Made by a program: the position numbers and the translations under genes. A stretch of 64,000 nt of DNA, from assembly GCF_037975245.1 (NCBI RefSeq), contig NC_092570.1, forward strand, positions 13,971,001 through 14,035,000, given 5' to 3'. Each line of letters begins with the position of its first letter. The stretch's first letter is position 1. Shown here one piece after another: positions 35,772 through 47,858 of this stretch. The DNA is from Apostichopus japonicus. Lineage: Eukaryota > Echinodermata > Holothuroidea > Aspidochirotida > Stichopodidae. The notes under the pieces were generated by a model. It was not told where the DNA came from. It made no database searches and saw only the letters and a list, made by a program, of their open reading frames with translations.

Positions 35772-37897
35772 TTGCAGATGGAAAATAAGCTGGTCTTCAC
35801 GGGAGTCATACTAGTTTTATTCTTGCTAGTTTATACGGCTGAACGTTTGTAGTCTTCATAGGCTACACACTTACCACATTGAAATTTTCTATCATAATTC
35901 ATATCCAGGCTAGGCCTAGCCTGTGATCCCGTTTGCGAATCTAACATTACTTAACAGGCGCCAAATGGGCCAAAATGCTGATGTCTTAAAACATGGGAAA
36001 TATAAAATACATGTCGCAGAAATGTGTCAGTAATGTTATAGGGAAGGGGGTTATTTCTCCAAACGATATGGAGCTTGTAAAATGAATTGGTTTTCCACCA
36101 TGCATTTATACAATCAGTAAGTTTCAGGTCAGTTAAAGATATATGTCATTTTTATGAAACATAATAGAAATGCACATTTTTGTAACATCATAATCATTTA
36201 AGCATATGTAGTCAATAGACAATAAATACATGTGCTGGAGACTAGAGGAACAGTCTATAAGATCATGCATGTCAAAGCGAACAAGACATATCGGCGTGCA
36301 CAAAGGGAGGAAGGGGCTTCCCACCTCCGTCATCAGTCTGGGGGATTGGTGTGAATATGGCTCAGAATATACTTGACATCTAAAAATCTAATGTGTCCTC
36401 TCAAAGAAAATATCTGATTTAATATTCGTGGAATTTTCATTCCACGTACAGAAACATCCATATGCGAAATTTGCAGCTAACGAAAAATCCATTGCTACGA
36501 TATTTATGCTTAGCCAACCTTTCTTAAATCTACATGCCATGGCCTGCCTGGAGTTCTTTCTTTATGTTGTAAGGGTGTGCGTGATTTTGTGCATGTTTCG
36601 GAAAGAGCGTGTAATGAGCAGTGTAAATGCATTCATCCATATGGATCATCATGCTTTCCTTGACAACATTTTTTTGACGTGTGACCACCATATAAATCCT
36701 AATCAATTTCTATGGTGACCACACATAATCATTCTGTGTCATAAACGCAAACCAACTTCGTAATGTAATGTAATGTAATGTAATGTAAGAGGTCTAAAAG
36801 TACACGAATGCCACCACAATCTCGTTGCCGCTCTTTATTTCGAAAAAAATTTGATTGGTGGTGATAATAATCACGCATATGAAAAAAGAAGTATTTTATC
36901 AGATATCTTCGATGTTTCTGGAAGTAAGGAGGCCCAAGCTTGTTTCTCTTTGATTTGAGGTTTATTTAACTACTTATTTCGTAGTTTAATGAAGCAGGAT
37001 GATATATACTGTATGTTATATTTAACGTATGGCCTAGTTGAGCGACAATACTTATTAACGTAGGGTCACTGTATGCAGTTACTAGTGGTAGCGTAAAGTA
37101 ATTTGTGTTGTACAGTAGGTTAAGTGGTGTCTGGTTACACAATTCCACAATGATGTTCTATCCCGATTGTTGCTATTAATGCTAACAGCCATGTCTTGCC
37201 TCAATAACAAGTTTACTTAATTTCACTTCAGAAACAACATGATATATCAATCATTAATGGCAATGCATTGTTAATGTTAGGGTTCAAGTTGTCAACTCTA
37301 GATGAGTAATTTAAACCAGAATACTGCCTGCACTGCATCCAAGCCCCATTATGATTATAGCTGATTGTAGAACAGTTTTGTGTGAAAATATCCCTAGCAG
37401 GCCGGAAGAAGCACTTCCAGGCATTGGACTGAACTTTCTACTCCTTGAATTGGACAAACAAATTCTGCTTATCCATGACTGTAAACAGCCTAAGCAATTT
37501 TATTGAAAATTTTATAGTATAATTTTATAACATTACACAGGATTTTTGTGGTGTGATGGTTAGGAATATGTGTTTAACTGCTCCTGGCCTTGTGGTTACC
37601 ACATTCCTGTGTTACCAAGTCAGTTATGTTTGGGAACCAGAAAATTACTAGAATATTGACTCTCCCATGGCAACCAAAACTCTCATGTTTTTTCTATAAG
37701 CCGTCTCTTTATTAAGAACAATGTAACTTGATGATGCCAGAGCTGCAGTAGCTGAAAATTGTTTCTCTTTTGTATGTTATTAAAATTCCTTTCAAACAGT
37801 ATAGTGAACACATTAAACATGACCTGATTAAACTCCCATGTTGAACTATTTTTTTTAATTTTATTTGGTTTTAGCATCAAGTTTGTCTTTGTAAAAA
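35756..37897. promoter_or_regulatory. Divergent interval between ZC3H13 and TMEM126A
   Basis: Both genes are transcribed outward. It must hold the ZC3H13 promoter and the non-coding first exon(s) of TMEM126A, whose coding exon has an acceptor at 37873-37874. No TATA box or clear donor was fixed; a shared promoter near 35.8-36.0 kb is an inference. Confidence 0.4.
36761..36787. repeat. TAATG pentanucleotide run
   Basis: Five units of TAATG in the ZC3H13/TMEM126A divergent interval. Confidence 0.9.
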
Positions 37898-39700
37898 ATG
37901 GCCAAAGAAATGAAAGATGAACCTAGATTCATCAGGGATACCATAAGAGAGCAAGCAGTAGCTGTACCCTTGACAGAACGTCTCAGTCAAATTCCAGAAG
38001 AAAAGAGGTACGTTTTTTGGTCATAATTGTACCAGGCTGTATGGTTGCACAGACAAATGACGGTTTCAGTATGAAGAGCTGAGTCATTAGTGATGGTTTG
38101 TTCTCGATAACATTACATTTAACTTTGTGAAATTTTAGCACTACTGTGAACTACAAGAGAGCCTTTGTGATCCATTGTATTCTTAAAAAGCTAACCATTG
38201 TAGCGTAATGCTAAATATTGTAAAATAGCGCCATCAATAAAGTAGATTGACTTTATCTCAAAAATAGCATCAGAACATGCTGAGGATCTAAAATAGCATC
38301 AGAACATGCTGAGGATCTACTGTACAATATTTATTTGCATATGTAATATGAAGGTCAATGTTCTGACTTACTGTATGAGGTAGGGAGGGGAGGTGGAGGG
38401 GGGGGGAGTAGTGGGATTTTACGACCATGCTAGTATGATTAGTACTGTAGAAACTGTACTTGATAAGTTTAACTGAAGAAGCAAGAAATGAAGAATTTCT
38501 TATTTATTAATGTGGTAAAAATTTTACTTTCTATTAATATTCTCTGAATTGGCTCCGACAAGTTTTCCTACTCTTTATAAAAGATGGCCTCTGAATACTG
38601 GTCTTGCAGTGGTCTCAATAAACTCCACAATCGTCGGGCTTATTTGCAATTCCTATCTCCGTCGAATGTGTATGCTAGGAGGGAAAGGAGTTTTTCTATC
38701 AATGGTACCAATTGCTGGATCCTGTGCTCTGACCATGCAAGCTGTTTGGCAAGCAACAGTGGTGAACCCTCTAGTACAAGGAAGGCTAGGATGCCCCTTA
38801 TGTGCAGAGCTTAGAGGTGGTTTGGTCAATTTTACCCTTGGTAAGATATTTGTTTACTTTTTTTTTCTATTTATTTTCACTCTAAGGGAGCAGGAGTAAA
38901 GTTTGTCAGAATCCATCCCATTTCTTGGGAGAAGTGTTAAAATATGAATTTTTCTAGTAAAATTACTAAGTTTAAGATGCATACTCTTCTGTGATTATGT
39001 CTGCTAATACAGCCAAGGTACTAACCGTCGTGTATGGTTTAAAAAGAGCAAAGTCTGTTTAGTTTCACCTCTCCCCCCCTCCTCTTTCCCTTCCCTACTA
39101 TTACTTACTGTCAATGGAAATCTATTTATCATCAAAAAAAAAAATTAAAAAGTGGATGCTGGACAAAAATATATTGGAAACTTTATCATGCCAAATCTGC
39201 AGTCTCAACTCGATTGAACTCTGTGTATGCAAACCTTGGCTGCACTTAAACGAGTGTCACTTAATGCAAGTAGAGTGTAAGGTGAAAAAAGCTCATTCAA
39301 CTCGATTTCAGAAGAAGAAGAAACTTCTTGTAATTCTGTAGCAACTTTGATTGCTTTATTATTTTCTTTACTTATAAAATAAATTCTCATTGCTTGACTT
39401 TTTTTTTCTTTCCCCCCCCCCGTAGGTGCTGTGTACCCTCTTGCTCTCGCTGTGCCAATCAATGGAGCCATGTCAGTCATGTACAGGACCATTGAAGTTC
39501 CTTTCTTTACCAAAAAAGCCACTCCTGGACAATTTTTCCAATTTTGGGTGTCGAAATTGAGATATTTTAAAGTCCAATTTGTCACTATCGCAATTTTTCA
39601 GACTTTGGTAGGCACGTATCTCGCTGGCAAGCAGTACGAAACGATTCAGCTGCTCAACAAAGTCAGTACAGAGGCAGATTCAAACTCAGGGCAACAGTGA
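37898..39700 (+). CDS. TMEM126A: TMEM126A-like mitochondrial membrane protein, 3 coding exons
   Basis: Coding exons 37898-38007, 38584-38840 and 39426-39700 join in phase to 213 aa (human 195). The N-terminus is soluble and ends LSQIPEEKRWPLNTG, aligning with human QLPEAER. Then come hydrophobic segments VVSINSTIVGLICNSYLRRM, a second near VPIAGSCALTMQAVW, the conserved YPLALAVPINGAMS block, and a last segment VTIAIFQTLVGTYLAGKQY. Family role: inner-membrane assembly factor for complex I (ND4 module). A TTTAG acceptor at 37873-37874 just before the ATG shows that a 5' untranslated exon lies upstream. The gene is divergent from ZC3H13, 2.1 kb away start to start. Intron 2 ends in a C-run (CCCCCCCCCCGTAG). 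TMEM126B is the alternative paralogue, but most invertebrates have one TMEM126 gene. Confidence 0.88.
38261..38319 (+). repeat. Exact 29-bp tandem duplication in TMEM126A intron 1
   Basis: Two adjacent identical copies of a unit beginning AAAATAGCATCAGAACATGC. Being identical, it is likely recent. Confidence 0.85.
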
Positions 39701-39753
39701 ATTGATGAACCGAGGACAGGATGACAGATGCAAAGATTTCAAAACATTGTATA

Positions 39754-39759
39754 AATAAA
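39754..39759 (+). terminator. Poly(A) signal of TMEM126A
   Basis: AATAAA 54 nt past the stop codon, in an AT-rich context, the usual position for a short 3' UTR. Confidence 0.65.
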
Positions 39760-41038
39760 ATATATTGGATATTTGTGTATTTGGTAAGCAAAGGTGCATT
39801 TTTTTCCCATATGAAAAATATATGAGGCATGCACCCCTTTGAAATAATTTATCTTAATCCCTGGTATTCAAGAATTTTTTGCTTGATCATTTTACCGCCT
39901 TTGGATGGCCTTGGGAGAGGGTCTATGGGGGAAAAGGTATCCCCATGTTGATATTTGATTAAGGGTGCTTAGTTGTAAAATGATGTAATATTTTGGCAAC
40001 TTTTAAAGTAAGTAATTTATGTTCAAGATTTTTCCACCCCTTGTTTTTTCCACAAATAATGGCAATTTCTCTCTGCTATGGAAGTTTTTGGCGACCCTCC
40101 AAAAGGGTTTGACTGCAGAGGTCTGGTATTAAAAATGGGGTCATGAACCTTCTAAGAGTCACCACAAAATTCTGGAGTGTTGCAAAGAAATTCGGAACGT
40201 AAGAGAAATTGCGATATTTGATTTAAGACAGAAATGTTGAAAAAGAACCCCTTAAACTTAGCTTGATTAAATATTATTTTGTAACTAAGCACCCTGAAGT
40301 ATGGAGAACATCTGTGAAATTAATTTGATCTTAATATCTACAATTGAATACTCAGTGATGGTATCCAAATCTAATTACTGTGAAAAAAATTGTATTAAAC
40401 CTTAATAACGTGTTCTGTGAGACCACAGAAATCTTTTCATGATGTCTATGGATATTTCAGATGCATCTATGGACTTAGCGATCTTTTGTTGCCAACTGGT
40501 TTGACTGAAAAGCTTTTAAAGTGAAATTCCTTGAAGAAATAAAAGGAACAGGAATTGTAACTTTAAGCTGCACTTAAAAGTTGTATCAAAGCTATGTCTC
40601 AAATTAACTGGAATATGTTTCAGTCAATATATCATGCAAAAAGATAAAAGGTTACATCTTAACAGTTTGAGTTTTATCTTTTCTTTTTTCTTCTAGAGTT
40701 CATACATTGATCTTTGATTACGGTAATATTAAGTATATTAAAAAGTCGGTTAATTTTCAAATGTAATTTTAGTATTAGTTTGCTAACTGACATAAACATA
40801 CTGTACGTTTTCATCGGGAAGGGGTCAAACAAATAGGGGGATGTGCAGGGGTGACGCCACAAGTGTGTGCATGGGGACACTTTTGTGCAAAACCTAAAAA
40901 ATGCTCCCTGTCATAAATAAGAACTGCCCCTATTTGTTTATGAAAAGTACCTTTTTTTCTCATCAGCATTAAAATCTGTTGTATTTTCATGAATGAAAAG
41001 TATCCTTTCTGGTTTAATACAAGTGCCATATCATAAAC
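39760..41038. other. Intergenic, weak repeat similarity only
   Basis: Around 40010-40110 the sequence (AATTTATGTTCAAGATTTT, then TTTGGCGACCCTCCAAAA) resembles 51000-51100, suggesting an old unclassified repeat. No gene. Confidence 0.45.
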
Positions 41039-41409
41039 CAGTGGCGTAGGAAGGTACTTTTGAGTGGGGGGGCTGAATACTGATGGCCGGCCTGGGGGAG
41101 GGGTCTAAGGGGAGGGGTCCCCCTCCCCTTTGGAATTTTTTGCATTTCCAGGTGGCCTCAGATGCAATTTGGTGCAATATAGCACACTTCAACACCCACT
41201 CCATTTTGTAAACTTAATTTTGTATTTTCACCTGGCCTTAGATGTAATTTGGCGCTCCAAATGAGATTTTTTTCTCATTTGGAAATGAAAAAGGGGTTTT
41301 CTGACTTGCGGAGCAGGGGGGCGGAATGATACTTCCGCCCCTCCACATTTTTCACTGGGGGGCTGGCGCCCCCCCCCCCCCCAGCCCCCCCCCGGTTCCT
41401 ACGCCCTTG
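41039..41409. mobile_element. hAT-like MITE (CAGTGGCGTAGGAA family), copy 2
   Basis: 371 bp, same family as 10369-10730 but in reverse orientation. Inverted ends CAGTGGCGTAGGAA / CAAGGGCGTAGGAA; perfect 8-bp duplication TCATAAAC on both sides. The two copies are very similar along their length. Confidence 0.9.
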
Positions 41410-41502
41410 TCATAAACCTCAAAGATGCTTCTCTCTACCCCTTCCCTTCCTACCACTTTCCTTCCCGTCCTTCCCCTCTCTCGCCCCATTGGCAATTCAA
41501 CC

Positions 41503-41808
41503 GGTGCTGTGGCCGAGTGGATAAAGGCGATGACATTTGAAGCAATGAGGCTTAGCGATCGGGAGGTTCCCGGTTCGATACCCGGCCGGGTCATAGTAAG
41601 GTGGGTTTTTCATCCAAGAGCAATCTAAGGTTTTCCCATTTGAAATGATTTTCTCATTGGAAAAGATTCCAAATTTGCGTCAAAATGTTGAATTGGAAGC
41701 CACCCGACGTGTTGTAATCCATAAGCCCTTTAGGGTTTCTCCCACATTTTTGGTCGCTTTTAAGCGTCCTAAAAATAACTGCTGATTATTATTATTATTT
41801 TTTTTTAA
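41503..41808 (+). mobile_element. tRNA-derived SINE (family A), complete
   Basis: The 5' head GGTGCTGTGGCCGAGTGG to CCCGGTTCGATACCCGGC has pol III A-box (TGGCCGAGTGG) and B-box (GGTTCGATACC) matches, like a Leu/Ser-type tRNA with a long variable arm. A unique body follows, then a 3' end GGGTTTCTCCCACATTTTTG and AATAACTGCTGATTATT, and an ATT-repeat tail. The tail and body exclude a functional tRNA gene. Confidence 0.8.
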
Positions 41809-42255
41809 TTCTGGGCATTATGAAGGGAAATGCTACCCTGTGTCCGTGTGATTGTCGTTATTTTAACTATTATGATGACATCCATATACGAATAAATAAG
41901 GACGCAATAGGCTCTAACGCAATCCTACTCCAAAACTGCGATAATACAATCTACTGAAAAGTAAACTCGATTAAAAGTTGAAAGAGGAATTACCATTTTT
42001 TTCATTTGGTAAACTTTGGTACCCAGCCACACCCTCCCACCCCACCCCCTCCCGATGTAAGTGCACACTCTTTGCAATGTAAATCTCTATCGCCCGTGAC
42101 CTGTTTATTTTAAATTTGGGAAAATGTCTAACAATTGAAAAATATACTCGAAGTCACGCGGCCGTGTTCTACTGAACCCTAGTGTGGTATAGTCCCTTTT
42201 CTTATCCCATCTGAATATGTTCGTGTCCTCGAATTTAATTTGCAGCCCAATGTGG

Positions 42256-42601
42256 TAGGCGCGTAGCGAAGGGGGCAGCCGCCCCCCTCCCCCCTCCCCC
42301 TCCCCCCTTGAGCACATATTTTTGTATGGTTTTATGATATCGCTAGTAATTTCAAAAGAGAAAATGCTAAGATGCAACTTACAAGGCCTGGGAAGTGCCA
42401 TTTCCAGCGATCTGGGGGGCATTTTCAGCCAAAATTTTCTTGTACACTTCGCGCCATAATATGGTGGCGCTACGCTTAGATAGTTTGCAGAGCCGTATAT
42501 AGAGCTCTATATACGGCTCTGATAGTTTGCAATGCCGTATATACGGCTCTGATAATTTGCCTACAGTTTCGCCCCTCGGCAAATTCATCGCTACGCGTCT
42601 G
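42256..42601. mobile_element. Short non-autonomous hAT-like element (CAGGCGCG family), copy 2
   Basis: Ends TAGGCGCGTAGCGAAG and (inverted) CAGACGCGTAGCGATG. Flanks CAATGTGG and CAATGTGC match at 7 of 8 bases. It is inverted relative to the copy at 362-658 and carries the same interior module. It also holds a perfect 32-bp palindrome at 42489-42520 (half AGAGCCGTATATAGAG). Confidence 0.78.
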
Positions 42602-42804
42602 CAATGTGCAGCCTATATAGTTAATGAACATGACTCAAAGCTGTCTACATCAAAACCTGGTTCAGTCATGACCTAGCTTCCAAATCAATTTGCAAGCATA
42701 ATTTCATTTGACGGTGCCATTCAAGCACGTTCATAAACTACTCACGTAACCATTAGCTTTTCATCAACAAAGCTTTCAGTGTCAAGAACGGGGAAAGAAA
42801 CAAT

Positions 42805-43075
42805 GTGATTGGTTAACAGTTAATATCTTCCAACCAATCACATACGAAGAATGATAATGATCTCAATATCCGAAAATACGCCTGAAAATATACACCACTC
42901 TTGAAGCATTATAAAACAGAATGTTTTCAAAAAACGATTTTTGCTTTCCACATATAGCTATATTCCGTAGTCATCATGATGCATGATCTATTCTAGTGCA
43001 GTTTTGCAGAAGCACACAGACAACCGTACCAAGATCGGAGCTCTCTTGAAGATATTGTTAAAAGCAAGAAGGTTA
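42805..43075 (+). promoter_or_regulatory. Candidate promoter and non-coding exon (possible start of the SLC10-type gene)
   Basis: Paired CCAAT motifs (GTGATTGG at about 42807 and AACCAATCAC at about 42833), then TATAAAA at about 42911, then sequence ending AAGCAAGAAG|GTTAGTAAG, a fair splice donor at about 43072. The SLC10-type coding exon needs an upstream non-coding exon. The link is inference; a second CCAAT pair at about 45797-45862 is a rival. Confidence 0.25.
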
Positions 43076-43442
43076 GTAAGCCTTTAGTTCAGATTATCAC
43101 AATTATTTTACTATCTCATCCCCCTCCTCCCCCCCCCCCCTCCCCTCACTACCAACTCAACCTAAAGTCGAAACCAACATTTTATTTATTTGGAAGAAAT
43201 TGTCGGTATTGGAAGAAACTATGACCCTAAATAGCTGGCCCGACTCTCTCTTTATTTTATACTTTTTTTGTAGTAATATATTAATGGGAGGGGAGGGGGT
43301 GATCTTTCGCAGCTGTATTTTATTTCTTATGCGATCCAAAGGAGAAAATGTATTCCTCTTGCCATGCGTTATCGAAGCAATAATACTTTCGTAGGACAGA
43401 TTAATCATCAATCTATCATCATTACAATTAAACGGTTACTTT

Positions 43443-44363
43443 TAGGCCTGAGTCGGGTAGGAAAACCTCGGAACCGGGTACCCGTTATCATTACCCGGTC
43501 GGGTAACGGGCACCCGAAACTCCAGGCCGAATATTGAAGAAAAAATCGTGGAAGTAGCCAAACACAATGTACATACTGTAAATAGCAGATCACATTACAT
43601 CTCCGAAATATACGTTTTCAATCGATACTCCTGTTGTAATGAACAACTAAATTCATGTTTTGATGTATAATGAATAATAATGCAAATGCAAATACGCATG
43701 AAATTAAGAAAACCTTGCAACAAAATATAGTTCCGACTGTTTCCTTTACTGATATCCAGGGTGCGCATTAGCCGCGGGATTGCGCGATTTCCGCAATTTG
43801 ATTTTAATCCTGCATGTCAAAAAAAGAAGACGGGATTATAGCTCTCAACTTGACTTAACAGATATTACAGCTGTGACCGTATAGCGAACCATCGCTAAAC
43901 GATCGCAATTGGAATAAACGTTTAGTAAACGTTTAGTAAGCAACTTGCGATTAATTTTTGATTTGTCATCCCGTCTATAATCCATCTTAACATCCGTTAA
44001 TGTCCTTGCCAGTCTTTCCTTCTTTCAAATAAATGAATGATTTTTTTTTTTTTTTAGGATTTCGATATTTACGCAAGCACGAACGTATAACAGTAGCTAT
44101 ACAACTATGAGAGGAAAGCACTACGCACTTGCTGCTTGATAACAACAAAGACACGTGCATTCGACAAACTACATGTTTGCGTAAACTCCCCACAAATCTC
44201 CAATCACATGGTAGCCTAAAATTACAAAAAGTCAACATCGAAATCTAGCCTAACCATCTGTTTAATCGCTCAAATTGTGTCGCAGTTAGCTGGCACAAAA
44301 ATATTCACCGAATACTTTAGTTCGATCGGGTATCCGGATACCCGGGTACCCGACTCGGGCCTA
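43443..44363. mobile_element. 921-bp hAT-like element, TIR TAGGCCTGAGTCGGGTA
   Basis: Ends TAGGCCTGAGTCGGGTA and (inverted) TAGGCCCGAGTCGGGTA; perfect 8-bp duplication GTTACTTT at 43435-43442 and 44364-44371. Subterminal copies of GGGTACCCG and ACCCGGTCGGGTAA lie near both ends, a possible transposase-binding array. No transposase frame is visible, so it is non-autonomous. Confidence 0.85.
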
Positions 44364-45066
44364 GTTACTTTGTACCTTTATACAATATGGGTTTGATATA
44401 GAAGGAGTGGACTGAATGGAATATATGGGATCTTCCAAGATACCACGTAGACTAGATTTATGTTGTCGGGTTCTAGGACCATCATTATAAACCTGGCATC
44501 CACGGGTCTGGGTCCGGTGAAAAGGTTTTTAGGAAAATTGGGGTTCGACTTCGGGGATTCCGCGAAAAACATGGGTATACGGAGAAGCCGAAATGATTTG
44601 TTTTTCGCTGTCTCTAGACGGGGTGAAAGAAAAGTTGAGAACCAAGGGTCTCTGAGACAGTTTGGACGAAGTTTGAAAATATGTGATATGTATTTGATAA
44701 ATTAATGAATTTCATTGTGATATTCAAGAAATTTATTTTGCAAAGGGTCTAGGCTATCTAATTTATTCAAGTGTTTGTAGATTTTGGGGTTTGGGCGACG
44801 GAGGAATTAGAGGGGCCAAGGAGATCAGTGGCGTGCATAGGATTTCAAAGTTGGTGGGCCAAATTCTAAATTTGACCCCGGCTGTGTTAGGTATGTGTAT
44901 GACAATTGCAGATTAGGTCTCGTGGCGGCCCTACCACCCCCCCCCTACATCACAACTCTGCTGTGCGCGCACGCCATTGAGGAACATGTGCTGCGTTGCG
45001 CAGAAGAGAATTCTCAACACCTTTTGTTGTATTTCAAAACTTTGGTAACGCAAGTGCTTTGAGAAG

Positions 45067-45150
45067 AATCCATAAGGCCTTGCAGGTTTCTCCCACATTT
45101 GTGGTAGCTTAAGCGTCATAAAAAATAACTGCTGATTATTATAATATTAA
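45067..45150 (+). mobile_element. 3' fragment of SINE family A, at the start of the ATC array
   Basis: It contains AATCCATAAGGCCTTGCAGG, TTTCTCCCACATTTGTGGT and AAATAACTGCTGATTATT, matching the 3' 80 bp of the SINE at 41503-41808. Its ATT-rich tail passes directly into the long ATC microsatellite. Confidence 0.8.
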
Positions 45151-45156
45151 TATGAT

Positions 45157-45480
<324 letters not shown>

Positions 45481-47858
45481 ATTATTATTATAAGAAGAAT
45501 GACTAACGCACGTGAAATTTTAAAGGGTTTAGGCTGGCTACACACGTAGCCAACCCGCCCTAGTCGCTGTCATCAAGTGATATGGATTACCATATACCCC
45601 TTTAAGGTTTATCAAATTACAGTACTGCACGCTTATTAACCCCTTTGTAATCTTGATCTTTCCCGCGTTTATTATAAAGAAATACATAAGAATTTGTTTG
45701 ACCTGCTTTTTTCAGACGTTTGTGTTTGGGCCCGTAAATTGAGATAGAAATACATAAGAAAAGATAAGAAGAAGGTGCTGTTTTCTTTCTCACCTGATTG
45801 GTTCATTTAGCGATAGATTTGATGAAATTAATGATATTCAAAATTAAGTAATATTGAACCAATCAGTGGTTAAATGCCCTATCACGTGTTAGCCCAAGCT
45901 TGCAACTTGTCGAGCAGTGTTTTTAGAGGCAAGGGAGTGTGAAAAGTTAGTCGAATCAGCCAGAACTCATGATCATTAATGTCGCTGCCGTATATGATTT
46001 ATCAAATTGTCCTTAATCAATATCTCAAAGTAATTTTACAACGCTCTAATTAAACATAAATTGAGCCACCGAGAAAATCATGATCATGAAACCAACGAAA
46101 CTACTTAAAGGCATTGAAGACTCGCCAAAACCGCGTGCGGCCATCTGAAAAAAAGTTAACTTTCTGTTGCTTGCAAGTGACCTTTTGTTCGTTTCGCTAC
46201 AAAATGCAGACAGTAATGAAACGTGATACCTTGTTTTCTTTAGCTGGACCTGAGATGTCCATCGCTGTATCGTTTGTTCACTGTGCTGTGGGTATTGACA
46301 GCAGCTATATATGTACTGACTGTACACTATAGTGTCTACCAACGGTAGCAAGCTGTGTTTGAATTTTCTGGGATCGATGGTGGTGTCTAACACTTGTGTT
46401 ACACCTCATTCGAAACTAGGTCAGATTACCGGCATTAGACGTTTCTTTTTGCGCAAGTCTTCACACCCATTAAACTATCGGAGCTAGGCTTCTGTAAATA
46501 GCCTACCATGCAACTTCCCCCAGGGCGCGAAATAATGAACCAGCTGCAGCTTTATCGGGCAACAAGGCACTGTTATAGTGACACAACCTCATTACATGAC
46601 TGAAACTTAATTGCGTTCACTTTGATCATCTTTCCTTCTACACCAAAATGCAATGAAAATGCAGCTCATTTATAATCTCACAGTTCATGTTCCAATCCAA
46701 ATATAAAAAAGAAAGAGATCCGTTATACTGCCCCCTCGTGATAAACAAAATGTTTGAAATGTATTGTACGACTGCGCGTGGTGGTATGGATGTGCGCATA
46801 AACTGTATATGGTTGCGCACATTGTACTAGCGTATATACAGGAGCACAAATATGATTTATTGCATTGTATTCACGACAGATGACTTATCTCAATGTTTGA
46901 CAACGTAATATTTTTTGTTTTTGTCCGATTTAATATCAACACTTTTACCAACGCTCATAACACTTATATAACATATTACACCTATCGATCTATTTTATAC
47001 TTTTTTTTAAAGCAGGTGAAAGTTGTTTAAACTGGCAACTTGTCAGTTTATCGCACGTACGTAAAGTTGCATGAGGTAGAAGAAATATTTCGATGCGTTT
47101 GTAGACAAACAAATGACATTGTTGTCACTTGAGGAAACCCAATGTGCATGAAAAGTGAACTATGTGATTGAAGTAATGAAGCAACCATCAACTATGTGTA
47201 GTTGTGATAAGATGAGACGCCCTTCACCCCTACACACTCTACCCGGGACCCCCTCCCAATCCATGTTGAAAAAGACCTCAAAAGTGAACATTTCCTTTAA
47301 ATTGCAAGTGACCCTTTTGGTAACTCGAAGAATCCTATTCCATTGTGTAGTAAAAAGTGCCCTTTTGATATATAAAACAATGCCCATTTGTTGAAGAACT
47401 TTCTGAAGAAATAAATGTCATAAAATGTACCCATGTGATGAGAAAAAAAAAAATAATAATAGTGGAACTACAGTGGAACAAATTACAAAATCCTTTCAGT
47501 TGGAACGTTTCGAGGTAAATATCGTGGTTTTTCCCTTGAATCAAAGTCGCATGCTCCACTACCTTTCTACGTCTGTATCCCCTCCCCCTCCTCCCCCGCC
47601 CTCGATTGAGCCCTTTCCACCGCCACAATTAGTGTAGTGCCGTTTGGCGATTACATTTTATAGGTAATTTTGTGTTCATGTCTAAAGTATTACCAAGTTC
47701 GCTTCGATTCACTTCCACGTTACCACCTCAAAGGAATATGTGGGCTGCGGTGTTATTGAGATATAAGTTTTTCCCCCTTTAAATTGTATTTCTCTCCTAT
47801 CACAGGTTCTTCATCGTTGGTAGTAATCTTATATTTTCGAGAGGAAAAGACTGAGAGG

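Noticed and set aside
41503-41600. Possible tRNA gene with A and B boxes
   Set aside because: The head continues into a SINE body with an ATT tail, and the 3' end recurs elsewhere; the tRNA fold is imperfect.
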